Position numbers and translations under genes: made by a program
The notes under the pieces: model-generated
Databases searched by the model: none
The model's input: only the letters and a program-made list of their open reading frames with translations
What the model was told of the DNA's origin: nothing
From: Deltaproteobacteria bacterium
GTDB lineage: Bacteria > Myxococcota_A > UBA9160 > UBA6930
Length of the DNA: 39,472 bases
Reading direction: 5' to 3'
Assembly (NCBI GenBank): GCA_029261775.1
Contig: JAJDAR010000329.1
Location: 1-39,472 of the forward strand
Part shown: positions 1 to 8,825 of the stretch, in pieces
How the letters are laid out: each line of letters opens with the position of its first letter
Position numbering within the stretch: position 1 is the first letter of the stretch

Positions 1-258
1 GGCGCCGGGGAGCTCGAGCCCGATCCGAGCGAAGTCGCCGAGGTCTACCGCGTCCCGCTCGAGGAGCTGCAGCGTCCGGACATCCCGCAGCTTCGACGCA
101 TCCCCGACAGCGAGCACCCCATCATCTCGGTCCGGCTGGTCGGGGCCGACATCCATGCACCGACCGCCGCCCTGATCTTCCAGTTCCGCGAGGTCGCCCT
201 GGCCGGCCGGTCGACGCGTGTGGACCACTTCGAGCAGCCGCGCTTCGCCTGGCGCTAG
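1..258 (+). CDS. NUDIX hydrolase (CoA pyrophosphatase-like), C-terminal part, truncated by window start
   Basis: Frame-1 reading from base 1 ends ...EVAEVYRVPLEEL...HPIISVRLVG..IHAPTAALIFQFREVALAGRSTRVDHFEQPRFAWR* at 258, resembling the C-terminus of NUDIX CoA-pyrophosphatase-like proteins; NUDIX box itself lies outside the window. Confidence 0.7.
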   Translation, partial: GAGELEPDPSEVAEVYRVPLEELQRPDIPQLRRIPDSEHPIISVRLVGADIHAPTAALIFQFREVALAGRSTRVDHFEQPRFAWR

Positions 259-271
259 GCGGTCGGGCCGA

Positions 272-1513
272 TCAGCGCCCTGCGATCGCGGGCAACAAAT
301 CCCGACCCGCGATCTCGACGACCGCGGCGCGGAACGCAGCCTGCGTCACGGGCTCACCGGATCGGATCAGCGCGGCCACGACGTCGTCGAGGTCTGCCTC
401 GCCCTCTGTGGCCGCCTCGATGCGACCGGCGAGCTCGCGCATCAGACCGACGGCCCGGGCGGTCACGACGGAGTCGGCCGTCTCGACGGACAGGCGGACA
501 GCGCTGCGGCCCTTGTCCGCGAGGCGCTCGTGGGACCGCTCGTAGCGGCGTCGGCTGATCGAGCGTGAGCGGCGCAACACCTCGAGGGAGTAGTACTCGG
601 CGAGCCCCTCGACGATCCAATCGCCGCCCTTGCCCGCCCTTGCGCGCATCTGCATGTGCACCAGCTCGTGGAGCAGGGGGCTCGTGCCGTCCGGACCGAT
701 CAGGGGCCGGTTCGCGTGCAGGTAGACCGAGTTCGGGCCGGAGAGGCCGCCGCGCCACATGGGGTCCCCTGCGCTCACCACCAGGACCCGCGGCGGCAGC
801 GGACCGAGCGCGTCGCGGAGCGCGGGCAGCGTCCAGCGCAGGAAGGCCAGCATGTCCTGCCGCCGGACGCCCTGGCCGACCGGTCCGGCGATCGCGATAC
901 GACTGCCGGCGATCCGCTCGCGGACGATGCCGAGCCGTCCCGCCAGCATCCACCCGAGCGGGCGATCGAAGCGGCGCTCGCCGTCGATGATCTCGAAGCG
1001 GCCGTCCCGAAGCGAGCGGTAGGGTGTCGCGATCGACCAGCCGTTCGGCGCGCGAAGCCGCAGGGTCGATCGGGAGGTGGCCCCCTTGACCGAGCGCACC
1101 TTGGCGGGGGGGAACAGGTCGTCGGCACGAAGCAGCGCCCAGTTGTCGGCGCAGCGCGCATCGTAGGTCTTCGAGCTTCGAAGCTGGTCGACGAGGAAGG
1201 TGTAGCGGAGCGAGCCTCCCTCCTTCGGCGGACGCCAGCGGACGACGCCGTCTCCGGTCTCGAGGGTTCCGTCCGCCTCGAAGGCCTGATGGCGGTCCGG
1301 GTCGATCCGGAGCTGGATCCAACGGACTGCCGAGGCTCCCTTGCCCAGCCGGATCCTCGCCTTGGCGACACGCTCGGTCGGCACGAGGCGGGCCTCGAAG
1401 TGCACCTCGTAGCTGCGGTCGGCGGACGGCGCCGCCGGCTGCGCGAGCGCCGGCGCGGCGAGCAGCATGACCCCGGCGAGCAGGCCGCCGATCCAGCCTC
1501 CGTCACCCCTCAT
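272..1513 (-). CDS. Exported HExxH metallopeptidase (M61/gluzincin-like)
   Basis: ATG at 1513 (MRGDGGWIGGLLAGVMLLAAPALAQ signal peptide); motif LLHELVHMQMRARAGKGGDWIVEGLAEYYS (HExxH plus downstream E); ATGA overlap with upstream ORF. Confidence 0.8.
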   Translation of the reverse strand: MRGDGGWIGGLLAGVMLLAAPALAQPAAPSADRSYEVHFEARLVPTERVAKARIRLGKGASAVRWIQLRIDPDRHQAFEADGTLETGDGVVRWRPPKEGGSLRYTFLVDQLRSSKTYDARCADNWALLRADDLFPPAKVRSVKGATSRSTLRLRAPNGWSIATPYRSLRDGRFEIIDGERRFDRPLGWMLAGRLGIVRERIAGSRIAIAGPVGQGVRRQDMLAFLRWTLPALRDALGPLPPRVLVVSAGDPMWRGGLSGPNSVYLHANRPLIGPDGTSPLLHELVHMQMRARAGKGGDWIVEGLAEYYSLEVLRRSRSISRRRYERSHERLADKGRSAVRLSVETADSVVTARAVGLMRELAGRIEAATEGEADLDDVVAALIRSGEPVTQAAFRAAVVEIAGRDLLPAIAGR

Positions 1514-2469
1514 GCCATCGCCTCCTTCGCGATGTCCTGGCCGATCGCGACCCGCTCCTCCACCGGAAGCGTCCCCGGCCACGGGCCGTCCACGGGACCG
1601 AATCGTTCGTCCACCGCCGCCAGTCGGGGCATCAGGCCCGCGCGGTTCGCGACCTGGATCGCGAGACCGGGCCGTGCGTTCAGCTCGAGCAGCACCGGCC
1701 CCCGAACGGCATCGACGACCACGTCGGCGCCCACGTAGCCGAGACCGGTCGGATCGGTCGCGCGCACGGCGATCTCGAGGACCCGGCCGAACTCGGGAAT
1801 GGCCACGTCGAGCACCGACTCGTCGGTGTCGGGGTGTCGGAACACACGCCGATTGCGGAGGACCGCGTGGGTGGTCCGACCCCTGGTGATGTCGATGCCC
1901 GCGCCGATCGCACCCTGATGCAGGTTGGCGCGGCCCCCGCTCTGGGCGGTCGGCAGCCGGATCATCGCCATCACCGGGATGCCGCGATAGATGATGATCC
2001 GCACGTCGGGCACGCCGTCGGGAGAGAGCGAGCGCAGCAGGAGATGGGTCTCGAGTCGCTCCTCGACGAGTGCCGCATCGCGGTGTCCGGCCAGGGCGTA
2101 GAGGCCGGAGATGATCCCCGCCGTGTGGTAGATCAGGTCTTCCCGCGCGAAGGGCCGGCCCCCTCGGAGATAGCCTCCGTCGGGATCGGTGCGGACCACG
2201 AGGATGCCGTTGCCCATGGCGCCGCGGGCCGGCTTCAGGACGAAGGAGTCGTAGCCGCGCAGACGGTCGGGCAGCCGACGGGCCTCGACGTGGAGCTCGG
2301 CGATCGCCAGGAGCTGCGGCACCGGAATGCCCTCGCGGATGCACATCTGCTTGGTCGCGAGCTTGTTGTCGACCAGAGGGTATCGGGAGCGCTCGTTCAT
2401 CCGGAGGGTGAAGTCCGCGTTCCTGCGGTTGATGCCGACCAGGCCCATCTTCGTGAAACGACTCCACAT
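1510..2469 (-). CDS. RimK-related alpha-L-glutamate ligase-like protein (ATP-grasp)
   Basis: 319 aa; GINRRNADFTLRMNERSRYPLVDNKLATKQMCIREGIPVPQ...FVLKPARGAMGNGILVV...LLELNARPGLAIQVANRAGL, typical of the rimK-related E-ligase family. Confidence 0.9.
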   Translation of the reverse strand: MWSRFTKMGLVGINRRNADFTLRMNERSRYPLVDNKLATKQMCIREGIPVPQLLAIAELHVEARRLPDRLRGYDSFVLKPARGAMGNGILVVRTDPDGGYLRGGRPFAREDLIYHTAGIISGLYALAGHRDAALVEERLETHLLLRSLSPDGVPDVRIIIYRGIPVMAMIRLPTAQSGGRANLHQGAIGAGIDITRGRTTHAVLRNRRVFRHPDTDESVLDVAIPEFGRVLEIAVRATDPTGLGYVGADVVVDAVRGPVLLELNARPGLAIQVANRAGLMPRLAAVDERFGPVDGPWPGTLPVEERVAIGQDIAKEAMA

Positions 2470-4058
2470 CAGACGCGCCCGCCGCCGGTGGGCTCGTCGT
2501 CGAGGAGGGTCCTGAACCGGAAGAGCTCGGAAACGCGATAGCCCGTGTAGCCGCCCACCCAGATGAGCGCTCCCATGATCGCCACGACCAGCTCGGGGAA
2601 GGAGAACATCAGATAGGTCGCGTTCTCGCTGCGCAGGAGCGGATGCACCATCGCCGCCACGCCGACCGACCAGGCCCCCTGGATCAGGGCCTCGCGGAGG
2701 CCTTCCTCCGAGCTCGTGATGTAGATGCGCTCGACCAGCATCGTCAGGATCACGATCGGGAAGACCGACCCGGCGAACAGGTCCGGCAGCTTGTAGTCCT
2801 CACCCGCCAGGGCGAAGCCCGTGACGACGAGGACCACGAGGCAGAGCAGGATCGAGAGACGGGGGACCATCAGCAACCTCAGTCTCTCGAGACCCGCGCG
2901 CGCGACGACTGCGACGCCGATCACCAGACCGACCAGGAAGAGCCCGAGCGCGAGCGGGAACTGCCGCAGGGCCAGTGCGATGAGCACGGTCATGAAGGTG
3001 CCGTAGGTGGGGATGCCGATGAGGTTGCGGAACACCGCGACCAGCAGGGCGCCGAGGGGAAGCAGCAGCAGCACGCGCAGGGCGGCCTGGCTTCCGACCG
3101 GCAGGCGGTAGAGGGAGAGCTTGGCCAGGATGGGATTGTCCGGCGCGAGCATGCTGGCGATCTCGTCGGGCCGAAGGGGCTCACGGATGGCCACGTAGCG
3201 GTGCCCGACGGCACGCACGCCCGTCGCCTCGACCCGCGCCTGCTCGCCGCGACCGAGCTCCACGAGGTCGGCGGGACGCTCGCCCAGGAAGCCCTGCACG
3301 GCGCTGACCTGGACCCACACGCCATGGACGTTCACCTCGCCCCAGAGACGGGCCTCGGGAGCCACCCCCTCGCGCAGCTCGAGACCGCGCACCACCCGCG
3401 CGGGGAGGCCCGCGGCCCGCAGCAGGGTGATCAGCAGACGCTCCTTGCCCTCCGCGCTGCCCTCGCGTTGCGCCAGGGTGAGCAGCGCGTCGTCGCCGGC
3501 GCTCGACACCCGCTCCACCTCGTGCGCGACGAAGGAGAAGATCGTGCGCAGGCGACCGGACGTGTCCCCCGGGCCCGGCAGGTCGAGCTGGTCGAGCAGC
3601 TCGGCGACGTCGGGGGCGGAGGCCGGCAACCCGGGAGTGGGCCGGGTGTAGCGGCGCACCAGCGTGGTGCGCAGCGCTTCGACTTCGCCGGCCGGCGGGA
3701 TCACCGTCTCGGCCCGCTGACTCTGGACGCGGAACTGGTAGACGATCTCCTGGATGTCCTCCAGGAATCCGGTCCACACGCCGAGGCGGTGCTCGTCCTG
3801 GTCCCGGATCGAGAAGCTCAGCCGGCCCGACGAAGAGCGCTCGTCGAAGATCGTCTGACCCGGCCCACTCGAGGGCAGCAGCGCGCGGACACTGCCGCGG
3901 CGACCGTCTCCCCGGATGTGGATGCGCAGCTCGACCTGCCACGGCCCCGGCGCGACCGAGGGCGTGAGCGGAAGCTCGTAGTAGAACGCCTTGGTCGCGA
4001 AGAGGCCCAGGCCGAAGGCGAGGAGCAGCAAGCCGCTGAAGAAGACCGGGCGACTCAT
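2469..4058 (-). CDS. Inactive transglutaminase fused to seven transmembrane helices
   Basis: 529 aa; N-terminal TM, extracytoplasmic transglutaminase-like region lacking the catalytic Cys (REGSAEGKERLLITLLRAAGLPARVV), then multiple C-terminal TM helices; TGATG overlap with the ATP-grasp gene. Confidence 0.9.
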   Translation of the reverse strand: MSRPVFFSGLLLLAFGLGLFATKAFYYELPLTPSVAPGPWQVELRIHIRGDGRRGSVRALLPSSGPGQTIFDERSSSGRLSFSIRDQDEHRLGVWTGFLEDIQEIVYQFRVQSQRAETVIPPAGEVEALRTTLVRRYTRPTPGLPASAPDVAELLDQLDLPGPGDTSGRLRTIFSFVAHEVERVSSAGDDALLTLAQREGSAEGKERLLITLLRAAGLPARVVRGLELREGVAPEARLWGEVNVHGVWVQVSAVQGFLGERPADLVELGRGEQARVEATGVRAVGHRYVAIREPLRPDEIASMLAPDNPILAKLSLYRLPVGSQAALRVLLLLPLGALLVAVFRNLIGIPTYGTFMTVLIALALRQFPLALGLFLVGLVIGVAVVARAGLERLRLLMVPRLSILLCLVVLVVTGFALAGEDYKLPDLFAGSVFPIVILTMLVERIYITSSEEGLREALIQGAWSVGVAAMVHPLLRSENATYLMFSFPELVVAIMGALIWVGGYTGYRVSELFRFRTLLDDEPTGGGRV

Positions 4059-4060
4059 GT

Positions 4061-5200
4061 CTACTCCGGATGCTCTTCCGAGTCGAGCTGGCCCGGTGCC
4101 AGTCGCGGGTCCTGATCGGGGGGCAGCGTCTCCGTCAGCTCCGGATCGCCACCCTCGAGACCGATATGGAAGGCGGCGAAGCCGGGGATCACCACCTGCG
4201 AGAGAGCCATGCCGATGATGCGCCCGGAGACCGGCGCCACGACGAGAGAGCGCTCGTTCGACACGGGATCGGTGACGGTGCCGAGCTGCTCGCCCGACTC
4301 GACCTCGGCGCCGAGCCGGCGATCCGTCAGGAAGATCCCTCCGTCGTTCACACGCACCCAGCGCGTACGATAGAAGACCTGGGACCTCTCCCGCTTGCCC
4401 TGCCCGTACATGCGCAGGTTGCCGAGCATCCCGACGACGCCCTCGTAGCCGCGCTCGATCTCACCGGCCTGGAAGCGCATCGGCTCGCCCGCCTCGTAGG
4501 TGACGGCCGGGATGCCCTCGTCGACGGCCGAGCGCCGCAAGGTGCCTGGCTGCCCCTCACTGTGGACGATCAGCCCCGCCCCGAAGGCCTGGGCCATCTG
4601 AAGGATGGCCGCGCTGCGAAGATCGGCTCGCAGCTGGGGCAGGTTCGTGCGGTGGAAGGAGCCGGTGTGGAAGTCGACCAGCCGGTCGCAGTGCCGGATC
4701 ACGCCCTGGAAGAGCGCGCTCGCAATCCGCGAGGCGGAGCTTCCGGCGGGGTGCCCCGGAAAGAAGCGGTTCAGGTCGCGTCGGTCGGGAAGGTATCGGG
4801 AGCTGCGGCGGAACCCGTGCAGGTTGGCGACAGGCACCCCGAGCAGCATCCCGGACAGCTCGGCCGCCTCGATCTTCTCGAAGACCTTGCGCACGATCTC
4901 GATCCCGTTCAGCTCGTCACCGTGCACTCCCGCGGTCAGGCAGACCGTCGGTCCCGGCGTCAGGCCGCGGGTGACCAGGACAGGGATCTCGACCGAGGTC
5001 CCCGCGAACGACTCGCTCGCGCGAAGGAAGAGCCGCCTCTTCGCGCCAGGGGCGACGCTTCGACCGAGCAGCTCGACGGCGTCCCAGGTCTTGGAACGGA
5101 CGGTGATCGGATCTTGCTGCGCGGGCGCCGGTGCCGCCGACAGGGCCATGGCCACGATCGTGAGTGCCGCGGACCACGACAGGGCGCGCCGCCGGGCCAC
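4061..5200 (-). CDS. Exported succinylglutamate desuccinylase/aspartoacylase family hydrolase
   Basis: Motifs LTAGVHGDELNGIEIVRKV, DLNRFFPG, DFHTGSF; GTG at 5200 gives a compact signal peptide MARRRALSWSAALTIVAMALSAAPAPAQ; ORF track starts at ATG 5260, so the start is uncertain. Confidence 0.85.
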   Translation of the reverse strand: MARRRALSWSAALTIVAMALSAAPAPAQQDPITVRSKTWDAVELLGRSVAPGAKRRLFLRASESFAGTSVEIPVLVTRGLTPGPTVCLTAGVHGDELNGIEIVRKVFEKIEAAELSGMLLGVPVANLHGFRRSSRYLPDRRDLNRFFPGHPAGSSASRIASALFQGVIRHCDRLVDFHTGSFHRTNLPQLRADLRSAAILQMAQAFGAGLIVHSEGQPGTLRRSAVDEGIPAVTYEAGEPMRFQAGEIERGYEGVVGMLGNLRMYGQGKRERSQVFYRTRWVRVNDGGIFLTDRRLGAEVESGEQLGTVTDPVSNERSLVVAPVSGRIIGMALSQVVIPGFAAFHIGLEGGDPELTETLPPDQDPRLAPGQLDSEEHPE

Positions 5201-5207
5201 GGGCGCG

Positions 5208-5233
5208 GGATGCCCGGCCTGGGCCGGGCATCC
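5208..5233. repeat. Perfect 12-bp inverted repeat (GGATGCCCGGCC-TG-GGCCGGGCATCC)
   Basis: Read directly; located about 7 nt upstream of the likely GTG start at 5200. Confidence 0.85.
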
Positions 5234-5366
5234 TCGGGGGCAGGTCGAGGCGGGACGCACCGCCCCAAGCTAGAAGAGCGGCACCCGGGCCGCTCTCCCG
5301 AACCCTGCGTGAGGGGATTCCCCGTCTTCGGGGCATCGGGGCGCGGCTCTGCGATCCTGCCGGGCG

Positions 5367-6158
5367 ATGGACCCGCTGACCCTGCCCCCCGACGTCGCGC
5401 TCGAGCTGCAGCACTGGATCGCGGCCGCCCGAGAGCGGCACGGCAACCTGTCGGTCCGCGATCTCCGCCGCGGCATCCAGTCGGTCTCGCGGGTCTACGT
5501 GGAGGCGCGAGCCGCAGGCTCGCTCGGCGGTCGGGCGACGGGCGGGCTCGCGAGGCGTGCCGCCTTTGCCTGCTACTACGCTCCGCTCCACTTTCTCACC
5601 GCCTGGCACCTGGCCTCGGAGCTGCAGGACGTCCTGCCCCGAGCCCCCGGCCGCATCCTGGACCTGGGCTGCGGGACCGCCGCCGTGAGCGCCGCCCTCG
5701 CGCGTCGGGCGGACGCGGGCCCGGCCGTCCGGGTCGAGGGGTTCGACGCCCTCGGCTGGGCGCTCGGGGAGGCTCGGCACACCTGGCGAGCCTTCGGTCT
5801 GCGCGGCCGCGGCCGGCGCTCGTCGCTGCCGAAGGGGTTTCCGCGCGCGGGCGAGGGCGACCTCGTCGTCGCCGGGTGGTTCCTGAACGAGTGCGAGGCC
5901 GGCACCCGGGATGCGATCGCGGGGTCGCTGCTCGAGAGCGCGAGCCGGGGCGCGCAGCTGCTGGTCCTGGAGCCGCTGGCCGGCCGGCTGGTGCCGTGGT
6001 GGGACGCCTGGGCCGGGGCGGCGGATGCGCGCGGCCTGCGCTCGGGACTGTGGAAGCAGCCCGTCGCCCTCCCGGACGAGCTCGCGCAGCTCGACGAGGC
6101 AGCCGGCCTCGATCACTCGGTCCTCGGCGCCCGCTTCGTCGCGGGGACGTCGGGTTGA
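5367..6158 (+). CDS. Class I SAM-dependent methyltransferase
   Basis: 263 aa; motif I ILDLGCGTAAVSAAL, followed by DLVVAGWFLNE. Confidence 0.75.
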   Translation: MDPLTLPPDVALELQHWIAAARERHGNLSVRDLRRGIQSVSRVYVEARAAGSLGGRATGGLARRAAFACYYAPLHFLTAWHLASELQDVLPRAPGRILDLGCGTAAVSAALARRADAGPAVRVEGFDALGWALGEARHTWRAFGLRGRGRRSSLPKGFPRAGEGDLVVAGWFLNECEAGTRDAIAGSLLESASRGAQLLVLEPLAGRLVPWWDAWAGAADARGLRSGLWKQPVALPDELAQLDEAAGLDHSVLGARFVAGTSG

Positions 6159-7168
6159 GCGAATCGACCCCCCTCGTCTCCATCGTCGTGCCGATGCGCG
6201 ACGCCGCGTCGACCCTCGACGGGGCCCTGCGCAGCGTGCTCCGGCAACGCGAGGCGCGGCTCGAATGCCTCGTGGTGGACGACGGGTCCCGCGACGACGG
6301 CCCGGCCCGCGTCGAGGCCCTGGCGCGCCGCGACCGCCGGGTCCGCCTGCTTCGACGCCCGGCGCTGGGCCTGGTCCCGGCGCTCGTGAGCGGCGTGGCC
6401 GCCGCCCGTGCTCCCTTCATCGCACGCATGGACGCCGACGACTGGATGCATCGCGACAGGCTCGCGCTGCAGCTCGAAGCGTTCCGCGGGAGGCCACGCC
6501 TCGGGGTCGTGGGTTGCCACGTGCGCCTCTTCCCGCGCTCCTCGCTGGGTGCCGGGATGCGCCGCTACGAAGCCTGGCTGAACGGGCTGCACGACGCCGC
6601 TGCCGTGCGGCGGGACGCCTTCGTCGAGTGCCCGCTCGCCCACCCGACCTGGCTCGCTCGCCGCGAGGTCTTCGCCGAGCACGGCTATCGGCAGGTCGAC
6701 TGGCCCGAGGACTACGACCTCTTGCTGCGCTGGCTGGCCGCCGGGGTCGAGCTCGGCGTCGTGCCGCGAAGGCTCCACGGCTGGCGGCACGGCCCGGGAC
6801 GCCTCTCGCAACGAAGCCCGCTCTACCGGCCCGACCGCTTCGTCGCCTGCAAGGCCAGCCACCTGCGGCGCGGCTTCCTCGAGGGCCATCCTCGCTACCT
6901 CCTCTGGGGCTACGGGGGGACGGGACGTGCCCTGCACGCGGCGCTCGCGCGCCTGGGCCGACGTCCGGCGGCCATCCTGGAGCTGCATCCGGGCCGCCTC
7001 GGCCAGCGCATCCACGGCGCACCCGTCAGCCATCCGGACGAGCTGCCCGGACTGCCGCGCCTGCCGTTGCTCGTCTCGGTGGCCCACGAGGGACCGCGTA
7101 CCGAGATCCGGGCACGGCTCGCGGGCATGGGCTTCATCGAGGGGCGCGACTTCCTCTGCGCCGCCTGA
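6155..7168 (+). CDS. Family 2 glycosyltransferase with C-terminal Rossmann-like extension
   Basis: TTG start overlapping the upstream TGA; PLVSIVVPMRDAASTLDGALRSVLRQ...VVDDGSRDDG...ARMDADDWM; C-terminal YLLWGYGGTGRALHAALARLGRRPAAILELHPGRLGQRIHGAPVSHPDELP. Confidence 0.85.
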   Translation: MSESTPLVSIVVPMRDAASTLDGALRSVLRQREARLECLVVDDGSRDDGPARVEALARRDRRVRLLRRPALGLVPALVSGVAAARAPFIARMDADDWMHRDRLALQLEAFRGRPRLGVVGCHVRLFPRSSLGAGMRRYEAWLNGLHDAAAVRRDAFVECPLAHPTWLARREVFAEHGYRQVDWPEDYDLLLRWLAAGVELGVVPRRLHGWRHGPGRLSQRSPLYRPDRFVACKASHLRRGFLEGHPRYLLWGYGGTGRALHAALARLGRRPAAILELHPGRLGQRIHGAPVSHPDELPGLPRLPLLVSVAHEGPRTEIRARLAGMGFIEGRDFLCAA

Positions 7169-7171
7169 ACC

Positions 7172-7209
7172 GCGCGGCCTGCGGCTCGGGCGGGAACCCG
7201 CAGCCGCGC
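7172..7209. terminator. Hairpin (7+5 bp stem, one bulged C) after the GT2 gene; no U-tract
   Basis: GCGCGGC-c-TGCGG ... CCGCA-GCCGCGC immediately downstream of the stop at 7168. Confidence 0.4.
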
Positions 7210-7228
7210 CCTCCGGTAGCATGAGCCG

Positions 7229-8134
7229 ATGCCGGAGCTGCCGGATCTGACCGTCTACCTCGAGGCCCTGGACCGGAAGATCGGGGGCGAGCCGCTCGAG
7301 GGCATCGAGCTGCGCAGCGTGTCGTTGCTGCGATCGGTGGAGCCGCCGTTGCGGAGCTTCGAAGGCCAGCTCGTCCGCGGCTTCCGTCGGATCGGCAAGC
7401 GGATCGTCTGGTGCTTCGAAGACGAGCGCTTCCTCGTCTTCCATCTGATGATCGCCGGGCGCTTCCGCTGGAAGAAGCGCGGGACCAAGCCACCGGGCAA
7501 GCTCGGGCATGCCTCCTTCCACTTTCCGGAGGGCACGCTGGTGCTCACCGAGGCCGGCACGAAGAAGCGGGCGACCCTGCACGCCGTCGCGGGCGAGGCT
7601 GCGCTCGCCGAGCACGATCGCGGCGGGCTCGAGGTGTTGGCCGCGCGACCCGAGGCCTTTGCCGAGGCCCTGCTCCGCGAGAACCACACCCTGAAGCGCA
7701 CCCTGACCGATCCCCGCCTGTTCGCCGGCATCGGGAACGCCTACTCCGACGAGATCCTCCACCGCGCCCGGATGTCGCCCGTCAAGCTCTCCCAGAGGCT
7801 GAACGGAGACGAGATCGAGCGCCTCCACCGGGCCACCCTCGAGACCCTGGAGCTCTGGACCCAGCGCCTCCGCGAAGACGTCGGGGACGGGTTCCCCGAC
7901 AAGGTCACCGCCTTCCGACCGGAGATGGCCGTCCACGGGCGCTACCGGGAGCCCTGCCCCGATTGCGGCGCCCCCGTGCAGCGCATCGTGCACGCGGAGA
8001 ACGAGACCAACTACTGCGCCCCGTGTCAGACCGGCGGCAAGCTGCTGGCCGACCGGGCGCTCTCGCGGCTGCTCAAGAAGGACTGGCCCCGCACCTTGGA
8101 AGAGCTGGAGCAGCGCCGCGGCGCTCGGGACTGA
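7229..8134 (+). CDS. Fpg/Nei-family DNA glycosylase
   Basis: [15 protein letters not shown]-terminus, [18 protein letters not shown] helix region, C-terminal zinc finger CPDCG...CAPCQ. Confidence 0.9.
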   Translation: MPELPDLTVYLEALDRKIGGEPLEGIELRSVSLLRSVEPPLRSFEGQLVRGFRRIGKRIVWCFEDERFLVFHLMIAGRFRWKKRGTKPPGKLGHASFHFPEGTLVLTEAGTKKRATLHAVAGEAALAEHDRGGLEVLAARPEAFAEALLRENHTLKRTLTDPRLFAGIGNAYSDEILHRARMSPVKLSQRLNGDEIERLHRATLETLELWTQRLREDVGDGFPDKVTAFRPEMAVHGRYREPCPDCGAPVQRIVHAENETNYCAPCQTGGKLLADRALSRLLKKDWPRTLEELEQRRGARD

Positions 8135-8141
8135 GCCCGGC

Positions 8142-8825
8142 TCAGCTCTCGCCTGCGAGGGTCAGCACGTCGTTCAACATCAGGCGGGGATCCAGATAGC
8201 CGGTGCTGTAGATGTTCCGCACGCCGCCGGCCGCATCGACCAGGAACACCTTCAGGACGTGATCGAGCTGCGGCGTGGCCTCGCCGTCGGGGCCGAGCCA
8301 GACGCCGACGTGCTGTCCGAAGTCGCGGAGCACCTCGTCGATCCCCGCCTGGTCGGGGGCGGTGAGGAAGCGCCAGCGTCCCTTCGGTTGCAAGGCCTCG
8401 CGTTGGCGGGCCATCTGCTCGGGGCGGTCGCGCTGCGGATCGAAGCTCACGGTGACGAGTCCGACCCCGGCATCGAGGCCCCGTTCGGCGAGCAGGCGAT
8501 CCAATCGCTGCATCGTCGCCGTCGCCTGCGGGCAGGCGTGACCGCAGGAGAGGAAGACGAACGAGACGACGGCGACCCGGCCGGCTTCGAGCAGCGGCAC
8601 GGGCCCGCCGTCCGGGTCCAGCAGCTGGTGTCGCCCCACGCGTTGGATGACCGGGAGCTCGTAGCTGCCCGGAGCCGGCGGCTCGAAAACGGGCGCCGGC
8701 GAGGGCGGAGGGGCCACGTGCGCTCGCCCGGGCTCCGCGTCCCCGTGCGCCTCGGCCCCGGCCACGAGGCCGAGGACCAGCGCCACGAGCCACGCGCGCG
8801 TCGAGACCTTCCGCCGCCACCTCAT
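8142..8825 (-). CDS. SCO1/SenC family copper chaperone-like protein
   Basis: VAVVSFVFLSCGHACPQATATM (CxxxCP), VTVSFDPQRDRPEQM, DHVLKVFLVD; N-terminal signal; ATGA overlap with the SBP56 gene. Confidence 0.88.
   Translation of the reverse strand: MRWRRKVSTRAWLVALVLGLVAGAEAHGDAEPGRAHVAPPPSPAPVFEPPAPGSYELPVIQRVGRHQLLDPDGGPVPLLEAGRVAVVSFVFLSCGHACPQATATMQRLDRLLAERGLDAGVGLVTVSFDPQRDRPEQMARQREALQPKGRWRFLTAPDQAGIDEVLRDFGQHVGVWLGPDGEATPQLDHVLKVFLVDAAGGVRNIYSTGYLDPRLMLNDVLTLAGES

Noticed and set aside
1514-2467. N-terminal part of 731-aa minus ORF 272-2467
   Set aside because: Out of frame with the ATP-grasp gene, low-complexity Arg-rich; real start is ATG 1513 with signal peptide
4070-6154. Upstream two-thirds of the 1032-aa plus ORF 4070-7168
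   Set aside because: Antisense to the desuccinylase-like gene and out of frame with the methyltransferase; only 6155-7168 (GT2) is credible
8132-8144. Small palindrome TGAGCC-C-GGCTCA covering both convergent stop codons
   Set aside because: Mostly a by-product of facing TGA stops; loop too small for a credible terminator
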